Below, one piece after another: positions 9,358-17,997 of a stretch of 32,306 bases of DNA (within the stretch, counting starts at the first letter, position 1; the number at the start of each line of letters is the position of its first letter). The stretch lies in the NCBI GenBank assembly GCA_013151565.1, contig JAADIB010000181.1:2785-35090 (forward strand), given 5' to 3'. Source of the DNA: Chlorobiota bacterium (lineage in GTDB: Bacteria > Bacteroidota > Ignavibacteria > Ignavibacteriales > Melioribacteraceae). The position numbers and the translations under genes were made by a program. The notes below the pieces were generated by a model, which worked only from the letters and a program-made list of their open reading frames with translations, searched no databases and had not been told where the DNA came from.

Positions 9358-10113
9358 ATGAAATCTCAACTTTTGATCATACCATCGATAGATATTAAAA
9401 ACGGCAAGACGGTTAGAGGAGTGCAGGGAATACCAGAGTTGAATTGTAAAGATTATGGCAATGATCCTGTGGAAATGGCTATGATCTGGAGGACAGAAAA
9501 TGCAAAATTTCTGCATATAGTTGACTTTGACCACGCACAGGAACACTCTAAAATTAATTTTGAAATAATTCGTGAGATATGTGATTCGGTGATCATACCA
9601 GTTGAGTTCGGCGGAGGAATAAGTTCGTTCAAAGATGCATCGGATGCAATAAACTTAGGAATTACTCGCTTAGTAATAGGCTCGTTAGCTTACACTGATC
9701 CTGATGAATTCAAAAAGATTCTAAAAACATTTGGAGCTTCAAAAATCTCTGCTGCTATTGATGTGATCGATAATAAAGTAACTATAAAAGCTAGAAAAAA
9801 ATTTATTGAACCCTCTCCATTGAAATATGCGAAACAGCTTGAAGAGATGGGTGTTCAGAGAGTAATAATAACTGATGTAAAGAAAAATGGTATGCTGCAA
9901 GGTGCAAACATTGAACTTTCAAAACATATTGCTCACAACACAAATTTAAAAGTTACTCACTCAGGAGGTATTACAAATTATAAGGAACTGATTGAGATAT
10001 CAAAGTGTATATCAGGTAGAATTGATTCGGTAATTATTGGAAGAGCACTTTATGAAAATAAATTTCCTTGTCAAAAACTTTGGCGTGTTGCGGAAGCAGG
10101 TTTATTTGATTAA
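9358..10113 (+). CDS. hisA: HisA-like phosphoribosylformimino-AICAR ribotide isomerase family protein (divergent, orphan)
   Basis: LIIPSIDIKNGKTVRGVQG, FLHIVDFDHA, IPVEFGGGISS, AAIDVIDNKV, RVIITDVKKNGMLQGANIE, THSGGITN, DSVIIGRALYENKF. Confidence 0.78.
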   Translation: MKSQLLIIPSIDIKNGKTVRGVQGIPELNCKDYGNDPVEMAMIWRTENAKFLHIVDFDHAQEHSKINFEIIREICDSVIIPVEFGGGISSFKDASDAINLGITRLVIGSLAYTDPDEFKKILKTFGASKISAAIDVIDNKVTIKARKKFIEPSPLKYAKQLEEMGVQRVIITDVKKNGMLQGANIELSKHIAHNTNLKVTHSGGITNYKELIEISKCISGRIDSVIIGRALYENKFPCQKLWRVAEAGLFD

Positions 10114-10300
10114 ATTTAAACTAAGATGAAAGAAAAACACACTTCCGAAAAAATTCCTTTAGTAAAGGGGATGGTTATAAAAAGGAAATACGCGAGAATT
10201 ATGATTAAGATTTAAGATTAAGAATTTAAAAATACAGATACTTAAATATTAAACAGATGAAACGAGCATGTAAATTCCTTTACACACAAGGAGATGATTA

Positions 10301-10400
10301 TAAAAACCTTCGAGGTTTTGTGGTTAATTTAATTTAATGTAGCTCATTTAATTTGTTGATTTCGCTAACTTATTTTATTTAAAAACCTCGAAGGTTTTGT
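10301..10400. repeat. Pair of imperfect palindromes in inverted orientation
   Basis: AAAACCTTCGAGGTTTTG near 10304 and AAAACCTCGAAGGTTTTG near 10382 are reverse complements of each other and each is itself a near-palindrome. Confidence 0.7.
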
Positions 10401-10966
10401 TAAACAAAAATTATAAACAGATGAAAGAAAAACACACAATTCAGAAAAGCAGTTTTTGGGCTAATCTTTTTAAGACGAAAGCCAACAGTGATGATCTTTA
10501 CGATATCGTCAAGCATATCCCCCTTTTCCAAAATTTAAGTAAAAATCATTTTAAGCATCTCTATGAATTACTTCATTACAGATCTTACCAACCTAATGAA
10601 TATATTTTCTATCAGGGTGATCCGGGAAACGCTTTATACATAATAGTTGAGGGGTCAATAAAAATAAAACAATTTAGTAAAGACAATACTGAGATTGAAC
10701 TAGCCGAATTAAAGAGCGGAGATTTTTTAGGGGAACTTGCACTAATCGATGATGATATTCGCTCAGCTTCTGCAATCGCTTCAAGTCATACAAAATTATC
10801 TGTTATCTTCCAATCCGATTTGAATGCCTTTATGAAAAAATATCCGAGCGCCGGAGTAGAGATAATGAAGAACATGAGTTTTGTACTTTCAACAAGACTA
10901 AAAAAACTAGATACCGATTATACTCAATTGTTGTATGAATACAATAAAAACATGGAGGAAAAATAG
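10397..10966 (+). CDS. Stand-alone cyclic-nucleotide-binding (Crp/cNMP) domain protein; ATG start likely at 10421
   Basis: IPLFQNLSKNHFKHLYELLHYRSYQPNEYIFYQGDPGNALYIIVEGSIKI...GDFLGELALIDDDIRSASAIA; no HTH after the domain. The ORF-track start is TTG within a palindromic repeat; ATG at 10421 gives MKEKHTIQK. Confidence 0.85.
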   Translation: MLNKNYKQMKEKHTIQKSSFWANLFKTKANSDDLYDIVKHIPLFQNLSKNHFKHLYELLHYRSYQPNEYIFYQGDPGNALYIIVEGSIKIKQFSKDNTEIELAELKSGDFLGELALIDDDIRSASAIASSHTKLSVIFQSDLNAFMKKYPSAGVEIMKNMSFVLSTRLKKLDTDYTQLLYEYNKNMEEK

Positions 10967-11434
10967 ATGGAAACCATAAAAAAAATACTAGTGCCTATCG
11001 ATTTTTCTGATTATTCCAAAAAAGCTTTACAGTACACTGTTAAATTTGCAAACTCCTTCAATGCTGAGCTCTTTTTGATCTATGTTATTGAACCGATAAT
11101 CTATCCGGCTGATTTGAGTATGGGACAGATAGTGATTCCACCGAGTGAGGTGAATATGGACGAAAAAGCTAAAAGTGAATTGGAAGAGTTGGCTAAAACC
11201 GAAATTGGTGATTCTCTGCAATACAATATTATGGTTAAAACGGGTAAACCTTTCCAGGAAATAATTGAAACAGCTGCTGAGGTTGACGCCGATCTGATAA
11301 TTATTGCAACTCACGGTCATACAGGTGTTGAACATCTCTTGTTCGGAAGCACTGCTGAAAAAGTTGTAAGGAAAGCACCTTGCCCTGTATTGACCTTAAG
11401 AGAACCGATTAAAGGGTTTAGATTTAAATCATAA
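10967..11434 (+). CDS. Universal stress protein (UspA family)
   Basis: KKILVPIDFSDYSKKAL, LIIIATHGHTGVEHLLFGSTAEKVVRKAPCPVLTLR (ATP-binding G-x2-G-x9-G(S/T)-type motif). Confidence 0.93.
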   Translation: METIKKILVPIDFSDYSKKALQYTVKFANSFNAELFLIYVIEPIIYPADLSMGQIVIPPSEVNMDEKAKSELEELAKTEIGDSLQYNIMVKTGKPFQEIIETAAEVDADLIIIATHGHTGVEHLLFGSTAEKVVRKAPCPVLTLREPIKGFRFKS

Positions 11435-11597
11435 TACTGTGTTGCACTTTTGATATAAAAATTAAGAACAACAATTGAATAACATTGACTCCTAATCAGA
11501 ATTTAGAAGTAAAATAAAAAAACACATTAACCCCCTACGGCATACGCTATAACTAAAACGTTTTAAGCAATACGTTTTAACCTGAACTGAATACGTA

Positions 11598-12437
11598 ATG
11601 TCTATATTGGAAATGTTCAAAAGAAAAATGAATAAAGAACTGAATTATATAGAAATAAATAGACAATCTTGGAACAACAGAATTGATTCACATTTCCACT
11701 CAGATTTTTACAATGTAGAGAGTTTTTTAAAAAGTAAATCTTCACTAAACGAAATTGAACTTAAATTACTTGGTGATATTAAAGGTCAAAGTATCCTTCA
11801 CCTACAATGTCATTTTGGACAAGATACAATTTCACTAGATAGACTTGGCGCAAAAGTGATAGGAGTTGATTTTTCTGACAAAGCAATAGAAAGGGCAAAA
11901 GAACTTTCTGAGAAAACAGAAAGTGACGCGGAATTTATTTGTTGTGATATATATGACTTGCCTAAACATTTGAACATGAAATTTGATATTGTTTTTACAA
12001 GCTACGGAACAATTGGCTGGCTTCCAGATCTTGACAAATGGGCAAAAATTATTTCCAAATACTTAAAACCAGGAGGGAAATTCATTTTTGCAGAATTCCA
12101 TCCATTTGTATGGATGTTTGACGATAATTTTGAAAAGATTAAATACAATTACTTTAACACTGAAGCTATAGTTGAAACTGAAAATGGAACTTATGCAGAT
12201 AGAAATGCAAAGATAACTCAAGAAAATATTTGTTGGAATCATAGTATAAGTGAAGTTATAAATAGTCTTATAAGAAACGGACTTGAGATCAATTCGTTAA
12301 ACGAGTTTGATTATTCGCCATACGATTGTTTTAACAGGATCATTGAAGTTGAAATAAAAAAATATAGGATTGAACATTTGGATAGTAAAATACCAATGGT
12401 ATATACAATCAAAGCAGCAAAGAAAAACAAAAAGTAG
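11598..12437 (+). CDS. Class I SAM-dependent methyltransferase; start may be internal Met at about 11628 (MNKELNYIEINRQSWN)
   Basis: ILHLQCHFGQDTISLDRLGAKVIGVDFSDKAIERAKELSEK, FDIVFTSYGTIGWLPDL, LKPGGKFIFAEFHP. Confidence 0.88.
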   Translation: MSILEMFKRKMNKELNYIEINRQSWNNRIDSHFHSDFYNVESFLKSKSSLNEIELKLLGDIKGQSILHLQCHFGQDTISLDRLGAKVIGVDFSDKAIERAKELSEKTESDAEFICCDIYDLPKHLNMKFDIVFTSYGTIGWLPDLDKWAKIISKYLKPGGKFIFAEFHPFVWMFDDNFEKIKYNYFNTEAIVETENGTYADRNAKITQENICWNHSISEVINSLIRNGLEINSLNEFDYSPYDCFNRIIEVEIKKYRIEHLDSKIPMVYTIKAAKKNKK

Positions 12438-12490
12438 CATTACTTCTATAAGTCATGCAGGTTTTAGTTAATTAGACGATAGTAAATATT

Positions 12491-12516
12491 ATCTGTGTAA
12501 ATCTGTTACATCAGTG
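12491..12516. repeat. Dispersed repeat copy 2 (see 8791-8816)
   Basis: ATCTGTGTAAATCTGTTACATCAGTG; reverse complement 22/26 identical to 8791-8816. Confidence 0.65.
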
Positions 12517-12609
12517 TTCTATTAATGGCAATCAAATTTATTTCTGTTTTGTTATTACCCATTTGTTATTTTTAAGCTCCATTTTTTAACAACTATTAAA
12601 TAATACACT

Positions 12610-13083
12610 TTGCTATTTAACGAAGAAAATTACAAACTCATGTTTGCCGCTTTGAAGGAAGCGGAATTTGCATTTGAGGAAGATGAAGTTCCGATCGGGG
12701 CGGTTGTTGTTCACAACAATAAAATAATCGGGAAAGGCTACAATCAGACTGAGAAGCTTAAAGATCCAACAGCCCATGCAGAAATTTTGGCTCTTACTGC
12801 CGCTGCAAATCATTTAAAAGAAAAAGTGCTTCTGGAATGTGATATTTATGTAACAGTTGAGCCATGCCTGATGTGCATCGGAGCGATAACACTTGCAAAA
12901 ATCCGTAATCTATATTTTAGTACGTATGAACCAAAATCCGGTTCATGCGGTTCTATCTACAATATTCCAGACGAAAACAAACTAAATCATAGAGTAAATG
13001 TTTATACCGGTATTTATGAAAACGAATCGAAACAATTAATGCAGCAGTACTTCCAGAAAAAACGTAAAGAAATACAAGGATAG
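12610..13083 (+). CDS. tadA: tRNA-adenosine/nucleoside deaminase (TadA-like), TTG start
   Basis: HAEILAL and PCLMCIGA zinc/catalytic motifs, EDEVPIGAVVVHNNKIIGKGYNQTEKLKDPTAHAE. Confidence 0.87.
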   Translation: MLFNEENYKLMFAALKEAEFAFEEDEVPIGAVVVHNNKIIGKGYNQTEKLKDPTAHAEILALTAAANHLKEKVLLECDIYVTVEPCLMCIGAITLAKIRNLYFSTYEPKSGSCGSIYNIPDENKLNHRVNVYTGIYENESKQLMQQYFQKKRKEIQG

Positions 13084-13155
13084 TTTTTAATTATTCGTTT
13101 TTGCAATCAATTGTTTCAGCAATTCAGAGTTTAATTTAAAGTTAGTAAAAAAAAT

Positions 13156-13317
13156 ATTAGAAGGCTTTGCATAAACTATAATCGGTCATCTGTGAGAGCC
13201 CCTTTGGGGCAATCTCTCATATTCTGGAAGATTGCTTCCCCGATAATAAACTGTCATTTCACTCGTTCGCAATGATGTAAGATTGTTTATTTTGGAGGTT
13301 ATGCAAAGGCTTCTATT
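13156..13317. mobile_element. MITE-like element with terminal inverted repeats
   Basis: Left end ATTAGAAGGCTTTGCATAAACT (13156-13177) versus reverse complement of right end AATAGAAGCCTTTGCATAACCT (13296-13317): 19/22 identical. No ORF; internal hairpin GAGAGCCCCTTTGGGGCAATCTCTC (13194-13218). Confidence 0.6.
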
Positions 13318-13506
13318 AAAAAAGAAAAACAAATAAATATTTTTCTAGTTATCGAATTAAAATAAACCACTGAACTGGTTACAATATTAGTAAGAGCTTA
13401 GCCAATATACAGACCGTTTCTCCTTGGGAGTCTCACAGACAACGGTTTTTGTTGACTAATTTGTTAAGAAAATTAAGTTCTGAATCACTAAATCGTTTAA
13501 AGTAGA

Positions 13507-13537
13507 TTTGTTCATAAATACAACTATTGTATATTTG
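13507..13537 (+). promoter_or_regulatory. Consensus Bacteroidota-type promoter for adk
   Basis: TTTG (13507-13510) - exactly 19 nt - TATATTTG (13530-13537): full match to TTTG-N19-TANNTTTG; adk ATG at 13573. Confidence 0.75.
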
Positions 13538-13572
13538 TAATTAAAAATAATCTTTCACTAAAGTAAGATGCA

Positions 13573-14220
13573 ATGCAAATAGTAATCTTTGGAGCACCTG
13601 GGACTGGGAAAGGAACACAAGCAAAAATTCTTTCTAAAAAATTTGATATTCCTCATATCTCTACCGGCGATATTCTAAGAGATTCCGCTAAGAGAGGCAC
13701 ACCATTAGGTATGAAAGCTAAAGAAATAATGGACAGAGGTGAATTGGTTTCCGATGATCTTATGGGAGGTTTAGTCAAGGAAACTCTTGAAAATTTTGCT
13801 TCAAACGGTCATGGATTTATTTTAGACGGGTTTCCGAGAACAGTTAATCAAGCTGAAATTTTGTTGAATATTTTTAATCTGCTTAAAATAGAAAATCCTT
13901 ATTTTATCGTTTTAAAAGTTGATGATGAAGAGATAATTTCCCGCTTATCATCACGTAGAGCTTGTTCTGTTTGTGGAGCAATTGTAAATTTACATGACAT
14001 TGAAGATCCGAAAGTTTGTCCAAACTGCGGTTCTGTCGGAACTCTTTACAAACGTAAAGATGACGAAGAAAATGTGATAAAAAACAGACTGAAAATTTAT
14101 AGGGAATCAACATTCCCCGTATTGGATTTTTACAAAGATAAATTCAAGATAATATATGTAAAAGGAACTGATCCGATTGATGTTGTAACAAGCAATATAC
14201 TTAAGGAAATTGAGGAATAG
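13573..14220 (+). CDS. adk: Adenylate kinase with Cys4 zinc-type LID
   Basis: IVIFGAPGTGKGTQAK P-loop, STGDILRD, GFILDGFPRTVNQAE, LID cysteines CSVCGAIVNLHDIEDPKVCPNCG. Confidence 0.96.
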   Translation: MQIVIFGAPGTGKGTQAKILSKKFDIPHISTGDILRDSAKRGTPLGMKAKEIMDRGELVSDDLMGGLVKETLENFASNGHGFILDGFPRTVNQAEILLNIFNLLKIENPYFIVLKVDDEEIISRLSSRRACSVCGAIVNLHDIEDPKVCPNCGSVGTLYKRKDDEENVIKNRLKIYRESTFPVLDFYKDKFKIIYVKGTDPIDVVTSNILKEIEE

Positions 14221-14234
14221 TTCTGTACAATTTT

Positions 14235-14250
14235 AAATCTGGAAAGATTT
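14235..14250. terminator. Small hairpin between convergent adk and ftsE-like genes (weak bidirectional terminator candidate)
   Basis: AAATCT-GGAA-AGATTT, flanked by TTTT on the left and TT on the right; only 6 bp and AT-rich. Confidence 0.3.
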
Positions 14251-14257
14251 TGACCGA

Positions 14258-14926
14258 TCAGATTTCGTCCTGCTTGACTTCTTCAGCCACTCCGTTCTTT
14301 AGTCTTAGGATTTTTGCCTTATGTTTTTTAACAAGATCATAATCATGAGTAGCAAAAAGTACGGATGTGCCCCTTTGATTAATAGAAGTTAGTATCTCCA
14401 AAATTTCTTCCGATGTTTCCGGATCAAGATTTCCGGTTGGCTCATCTGCAATAATTAATTTTGGATCGTTTATAATTGCTCTGGCAATTGCAATACGTTG
14501 CTTTTCACCGCCGGATAATTGATGAAGTTTGTTCTTTTGTTTATGAGCAAGACCAACTTCCGAAAGGACCTGAAAAACTTTCCTTTTGATCTGCTTGCGT
14601 TTTGCGCCTGTAATTTGAAGAATAAAAGCGAGATTTTCATATACAGTTCTATCGGCAAGGAGCTTAAAATCCTGGAAAATTATTCCAATATTTCTACGCA
14701 GATCCGGCAGCAGATTGGGTTTTATCGTATCGCTGCTGAATCTATCAAACTGCACATAACCCGATTGAGGTAGAATATTCATATAGATCATCTGCAGAAG
14801 CGTAGTTTTTCCCGCACCGCTCTTTCCTATCAAAAATAGGAATTCACCTTCATCTACATTAAAATTCAAATCGATGAATACTGGTTGGTTCTTAAAATTA
14901 AACTCTACATCATTAAAAGTAAGCAT
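14258..14926 (-). CDS. ftsE: FtsE-like ABC transporter ATP-binding protein
   Basis: Walker A GKSGAGKTTLL, signature LSGGEKQRIAIARAI, Walker B LIIADEPTGNLD, H-loop ATHDYDLV. Confidence 0.85.
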   Translation of the reverse strand: MLTFNDVEFNFKNQPVFIDLNFNVDEGEFLFLIGKSGAGKTTLLQMIYMNILPQSGYVQFDRFSSDTIKPNLLPDLRRNIGIIFQDFKLLADRTVYENLAFILQITGAKRKQIKRKVFQVLSEVGLAHKQKNKLHQLSGGEKQRIAIARAIINDPKLIIADEPTGNLDPETSEEILEILTSINQRGTSVLFATHDYDLVKKHKAKILRLKNGVAEEVKQDEI

Positions 14927-15645
14927 TATAGTTTCTTCATTATAAACTGAATTCTTTCACTTTCGTCATTAGCATCCTCAAAAGTAAAAGCCTCAAAACA
15001 ACCGAGCACATGTAAGCCGGCTCTTTCACCTGCATCAAAATAAAATTCAAAATCGTATATTTTTTGTGTATGAACTTCTTCAATTATTTCACCATTTGCA
15101 AGTTTCATCCTGAAACTATTTCTGTGTAGTCTGAAATCTTTTTCATACTTACTAACTTGCTTGTATTCTATTCCTTTAAACTTATTAATGCGGTTTAACC
15201 GCTTAACGTTTTTAATGCTGTTGTTTTCCAGACTTGCATCAAAGGTGAATATCCCATCATCCGATAAAATGTTTCTTATTCCCCACATGTATCTAACAAT
15301 TTCCTCTTCGTCTGTAATATAATTAATACTGTCAAAGGTGGAATAGATAAAATCGAAATTACTTTTGAAAGGCTGACGCGTCATATCCGCGCAAACCCTT
15401 TTTCTATCAGATGGAATAACGTCAAGCATACTTTTGGAAATATCAAGCAGAACAATATCATTGAAAGATTTTTCTAAATATGTATTTAACTTACCGGTAC
15501 CGCAAGCAACTTCCAGAAATTTTTCCGCGTCATCTTTGTAGAATGTTTTAATATCAATAATATAATTTGCCCACTCGTTATAACTTAATCTGTGCATCAT
15601 GTGGTCGTAAATCATCGAAACAACTTTATAAGGATCGCTTGCCAT
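14926..15645 (-). CDS. Class I SAM-dependent methyltransferase
   Basis: FLEVACGTGKLNTYLEKSFNDIVLLDISKSMLDV, FDFIYSTFDSINYI, LSDDGIFTFD. Confidence 0.85.
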   Translation of the reverse strand: MASDPYKVVSMIYDHMMHRLSYNEWANYIIDIKTFYKDDAEKFLEVACGTGKLNTYLEKSFNDIVLLDISKSMLDVIPSDRKRVCADMTRQPFKSNFDFIYSTFDSINYITDEEEIVRYMWGIRNILSDDGIFTFDASLENNSIKNVKRLNRINKFKGIEYKQVSKYEKDFRLHRNSFRMKLANGEIIEEVHTQKIYDFEFYFDAGERAGLHVLGCFEAFTFEDANDESERIQFIMKKL

Positions 15646-15650
15646 TTTCT

Positions 15651-16640
15651 TTAATTTCTTTTTCTGTTTTTAGCAATTCTTCTAGCCCACTTGAACGACT
15701 CAACCATGCTCGATATATCGGCTCTCATGGTTCCTGCAATATCGTAAGCTGTTCCATGATCAGGAGAAGTACGAATAATAGGCAATCCCGCCGTATAGTT
15801 TACACCACTATTGAAATTCATCATTTTAAATGGAATAAGCAGCTGATCGTGATACATGCCGATAACTATATCATATTTTAAATATAACTTATTGGCAAAA
15901 AATGCATCCGGTACACAAGGACCGTCAATGTTAATCCCTTTTTTCACTGCTTCTTCAATTGCCGGAATAATTTTCTTGATCTCTTCCGGACCAATTTTCC
16001 CATTTTCACCGGCATGAGGATTTAATCCCAACACTGCAATTTTCGGTAATCTAATATTAAGATCGTTTAAAGATGTATCTGCAACAAGGTTGATCAAATC
16101 CAGCAATTTTGTTTTTGATATCAACCTTGGGATTTTGCTTATCGGTTCGTGAATTGTAGCTAACGCACATTTGAATTTTTGCGATAGAAACATCATTGAA
16201 TATTTTTTTGTTTTAGTTAGATGAGCCAATAATTCCGTATGTCCGGGGAAATTGATGCCGGCTTTCTGCCAAGCATATTTCGATATTGGTGCTGTGATCA
16301 TTGCCGAACCGGAATTTATATTTACTAATTCATTCGCTTTCAGAATTGATCGATAGCTTGTTCTTCCTGAAAAGCGGGTTGGTTTCCCAACATTCATTTT
16401 AACATTGCCTAAATCAATCACTGTGATCGAATCTGAGTCTAATTCATCTTTATATATCTTTTTAACAATGTTAAAGGGATATTTGAGTTTAATCTTGTCG
16501 GCGTAAAATTCAAATACATTTAGAGGAATGGGAATAATTAACTTGTACTTTTGGGGTGCATATAATTTGTTGATTGCTTTAAGTGATATTTCGGGACCGA
16601 TCCCATTTGTATCACCGCATGTAAATATAAATTTATCCAT
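15651..16640 (-). CDS. pdxA: 4-hydroxythreonine-4-phosphate dehydrogenase
   Basis: CGDTNGIGPEISLKA, FPGHTELLAHLT, VLGLNPHAGENGKIGPEE, GMYHDQLLIPFKMMNF, PIIRTSPDHGTAYDIAG. Confidence 0.95.
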   Translation of the reverse strand: MDKFIFTCGDTNGIGPEISLKAINKLYAPQKYKLIIPIPLNVFEFYADKIKLKYPFNIVKKIYKDELDSDSITVIDLGNVKMNVGKPTRFSGRTSYRSILKANELVNINSGSAMITAPISKYAWQKAGINFPGHTELLAHLTKTKKYSMMFLSQKFKCALATIHEPISKIPRLISKTKLLDLINLVADTSLNDLNIRLPKIAVLGLNPHAGENGKIGPEEIKKIIPAIEEAVKKGINIDGPCVPDAFFANKLYLKYDIVIGMYHDQLLIPFKMMNFNSGVNYTAGLPIIRTSPDHGTAYDIAGTMRADISSMVESFKWARRIAKNRKRN

Positions 16641-16642
16641 AA

Positions 16643-17923
16643 TTATTTTATTCTTACAAAATCACCCGTACCGGTTTTATCAGAAAAATATATTTTAAGT
16701 CCGAGTGATTTATAATCCCAAATTTCAATAATGTTATATTTTTCATTATAACTTCTCTTGGTTGAATCCGGTTTTCCATACCTGATATATACCATACCTC
16801 TATCCGATTCAGAACCAGGACCACCGCTTAAGGATTTATAATTTTTATTCGCGTAATCTATTCTTGAATAATATTCTGCAAAAACTTCGTTAAAAGCAGT
16901 CGTTGTATCATTATCGTATTTTTTCCAGTAATCATACAGAACGTGATAATATTCCTCATCAGGTTCATCAAGTAAACTGTCAGCCTGCTCTGATTTCCCT
17001 ATCAGGTTCAGCATCTCAATTGCAGATTCCGGATCGCGCAATGATTTTGGTTTGTTGTACCATAAAACCGGCACATGATATTCTTCAGTTCTATCATTCA
17101 TTGCAATAGTAATGCGTGACATTCCTTCATCAAGTTTCTGATTGACATAATCAATCTTGAACAATCTTACTTTAGGATATTCTTTATCATCAACTATCAC
17201 CACTTGTCCATCGTAGGAATCCAGTTTTATATTCAGTTCTTCATACTCCGCAATTGTCTTCTTAATTTTAATCTTCCCTCTCTGAAATATTTCAACGTCA
17301 ATAGAATTAATGGATTGATCAAAAACCGGGATTAAAAGATCATATTGGTTAATCGAATAAGGAATTGAATTTTCAGAATTTGATAAAGTATAAACCTTAT
17401 TATTGTTGAAAACAATTTTCTCTTTATGAACTGTGATCGGAAAAGAAAGTTGTGATGAATCAATTATTACACTTAACGGTTTTAGTTTTGCATCTATATC
17501 AGTATTCTCAAGAGAAGCAAGCGGATTGAAAGTATATTCTCCTTCGGGCAACACAATCCATGCAACATCCTGTAAAAAAAGATCTTTGTTTGTGGTTAAG
17601 TCATAATCATCAACGAGTACACTGCTTTTCTTAATAACACGGTCAACCGTCTTACCTTCCTTTTGAATCTCAATAGACAGAGATATTCCAGACTTAAATT
17701 GCGAACGATCTTTAACGAACACAAGATTATCGAAAGCCACTTTGAATGAAATAAAGCAAGTAAACAAACTATCTGAGGGCACCAAATGAGTTTCGATCCC
17801 TATAGGGCTATGAAATAACGGTCCTTCTTTTCGTCTGCCTTTGTGCTTGTGCTGAGCAGATGCAGAAACAAATAAGAGGATAAAGAAAATTAATGTGATT
17901 TTTTTTACAGAGAACATAAGCAA
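16643..17923 (-). CDS. GWxTD domain-containing exported protein
   Basis: Signal peptide; C-terminal DRGMVYIRYGKPDSTKRSYNEKYNIIEIWDYKSLGLKIYFSDKTGTGDFVRIK matches the C-terminal half of GWxTD-type domains. Confidence 0.7.
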   Translation of the reverse strand: MLMFSVKKITLIFFILLFVSASAQHKHKGRRKEGPLFHSPIGIETHLVPSDSLFTCFISFKVAFDNLVFVKDRSQFKSGISLSIEIQKEGKTVDRVIKKSSVLVDDYDLTTNKDLFLQDVAWIVLPEGEYTFNPLASLENTDIDAKLKPLSVIIDSSQLSFPITVHKEKIVFNNNKVYTLSNSENSIPYSINQYDLLIPVFDQSINSIDVEIFQRGKIKIKKTIAEYEELNIKLDSYDGQVVIVDDKEYPKVRLFKIDYVNQKLDEGMSRITIAMNDRTEEYHVPVLWYNKPKSLRDPESAIEMLNLIGKSEQADSLLDEPDEEYYHVLYDYWKKYDNDTTTAFNEVFAEYYSRIDYANKNYKSLSGGPGSESDRGMVYIRYGKPDSTKRSYNEKYNIIEIWDYKSLGLKIYFSDKTGTGDFVRIK

Positions 17924-17997
17924 GCTATCTCGAACTCAATTTTAGCAAAAGAATACTGGAAAATATTCAAAAAACGAGTTAAATAATAATCAGAATT

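Noticed and set aside
11530-11597. AAAACGTTTTAAGCAATACGTTTTAA upstream of the methyltransferase considered as an integron attC-like site
   Set aside because: No recognisable attC core sites (RYYYAAC/GTTRRRY) bracketing the gene and no matching site after it; only a short direct repeat.
14258-14926. ftsE-like gene without an adjacent ftsX as an anomaly
   Set aside because: Separated ftsE/ftsX genes are common in this group; not informative without the whole genome.
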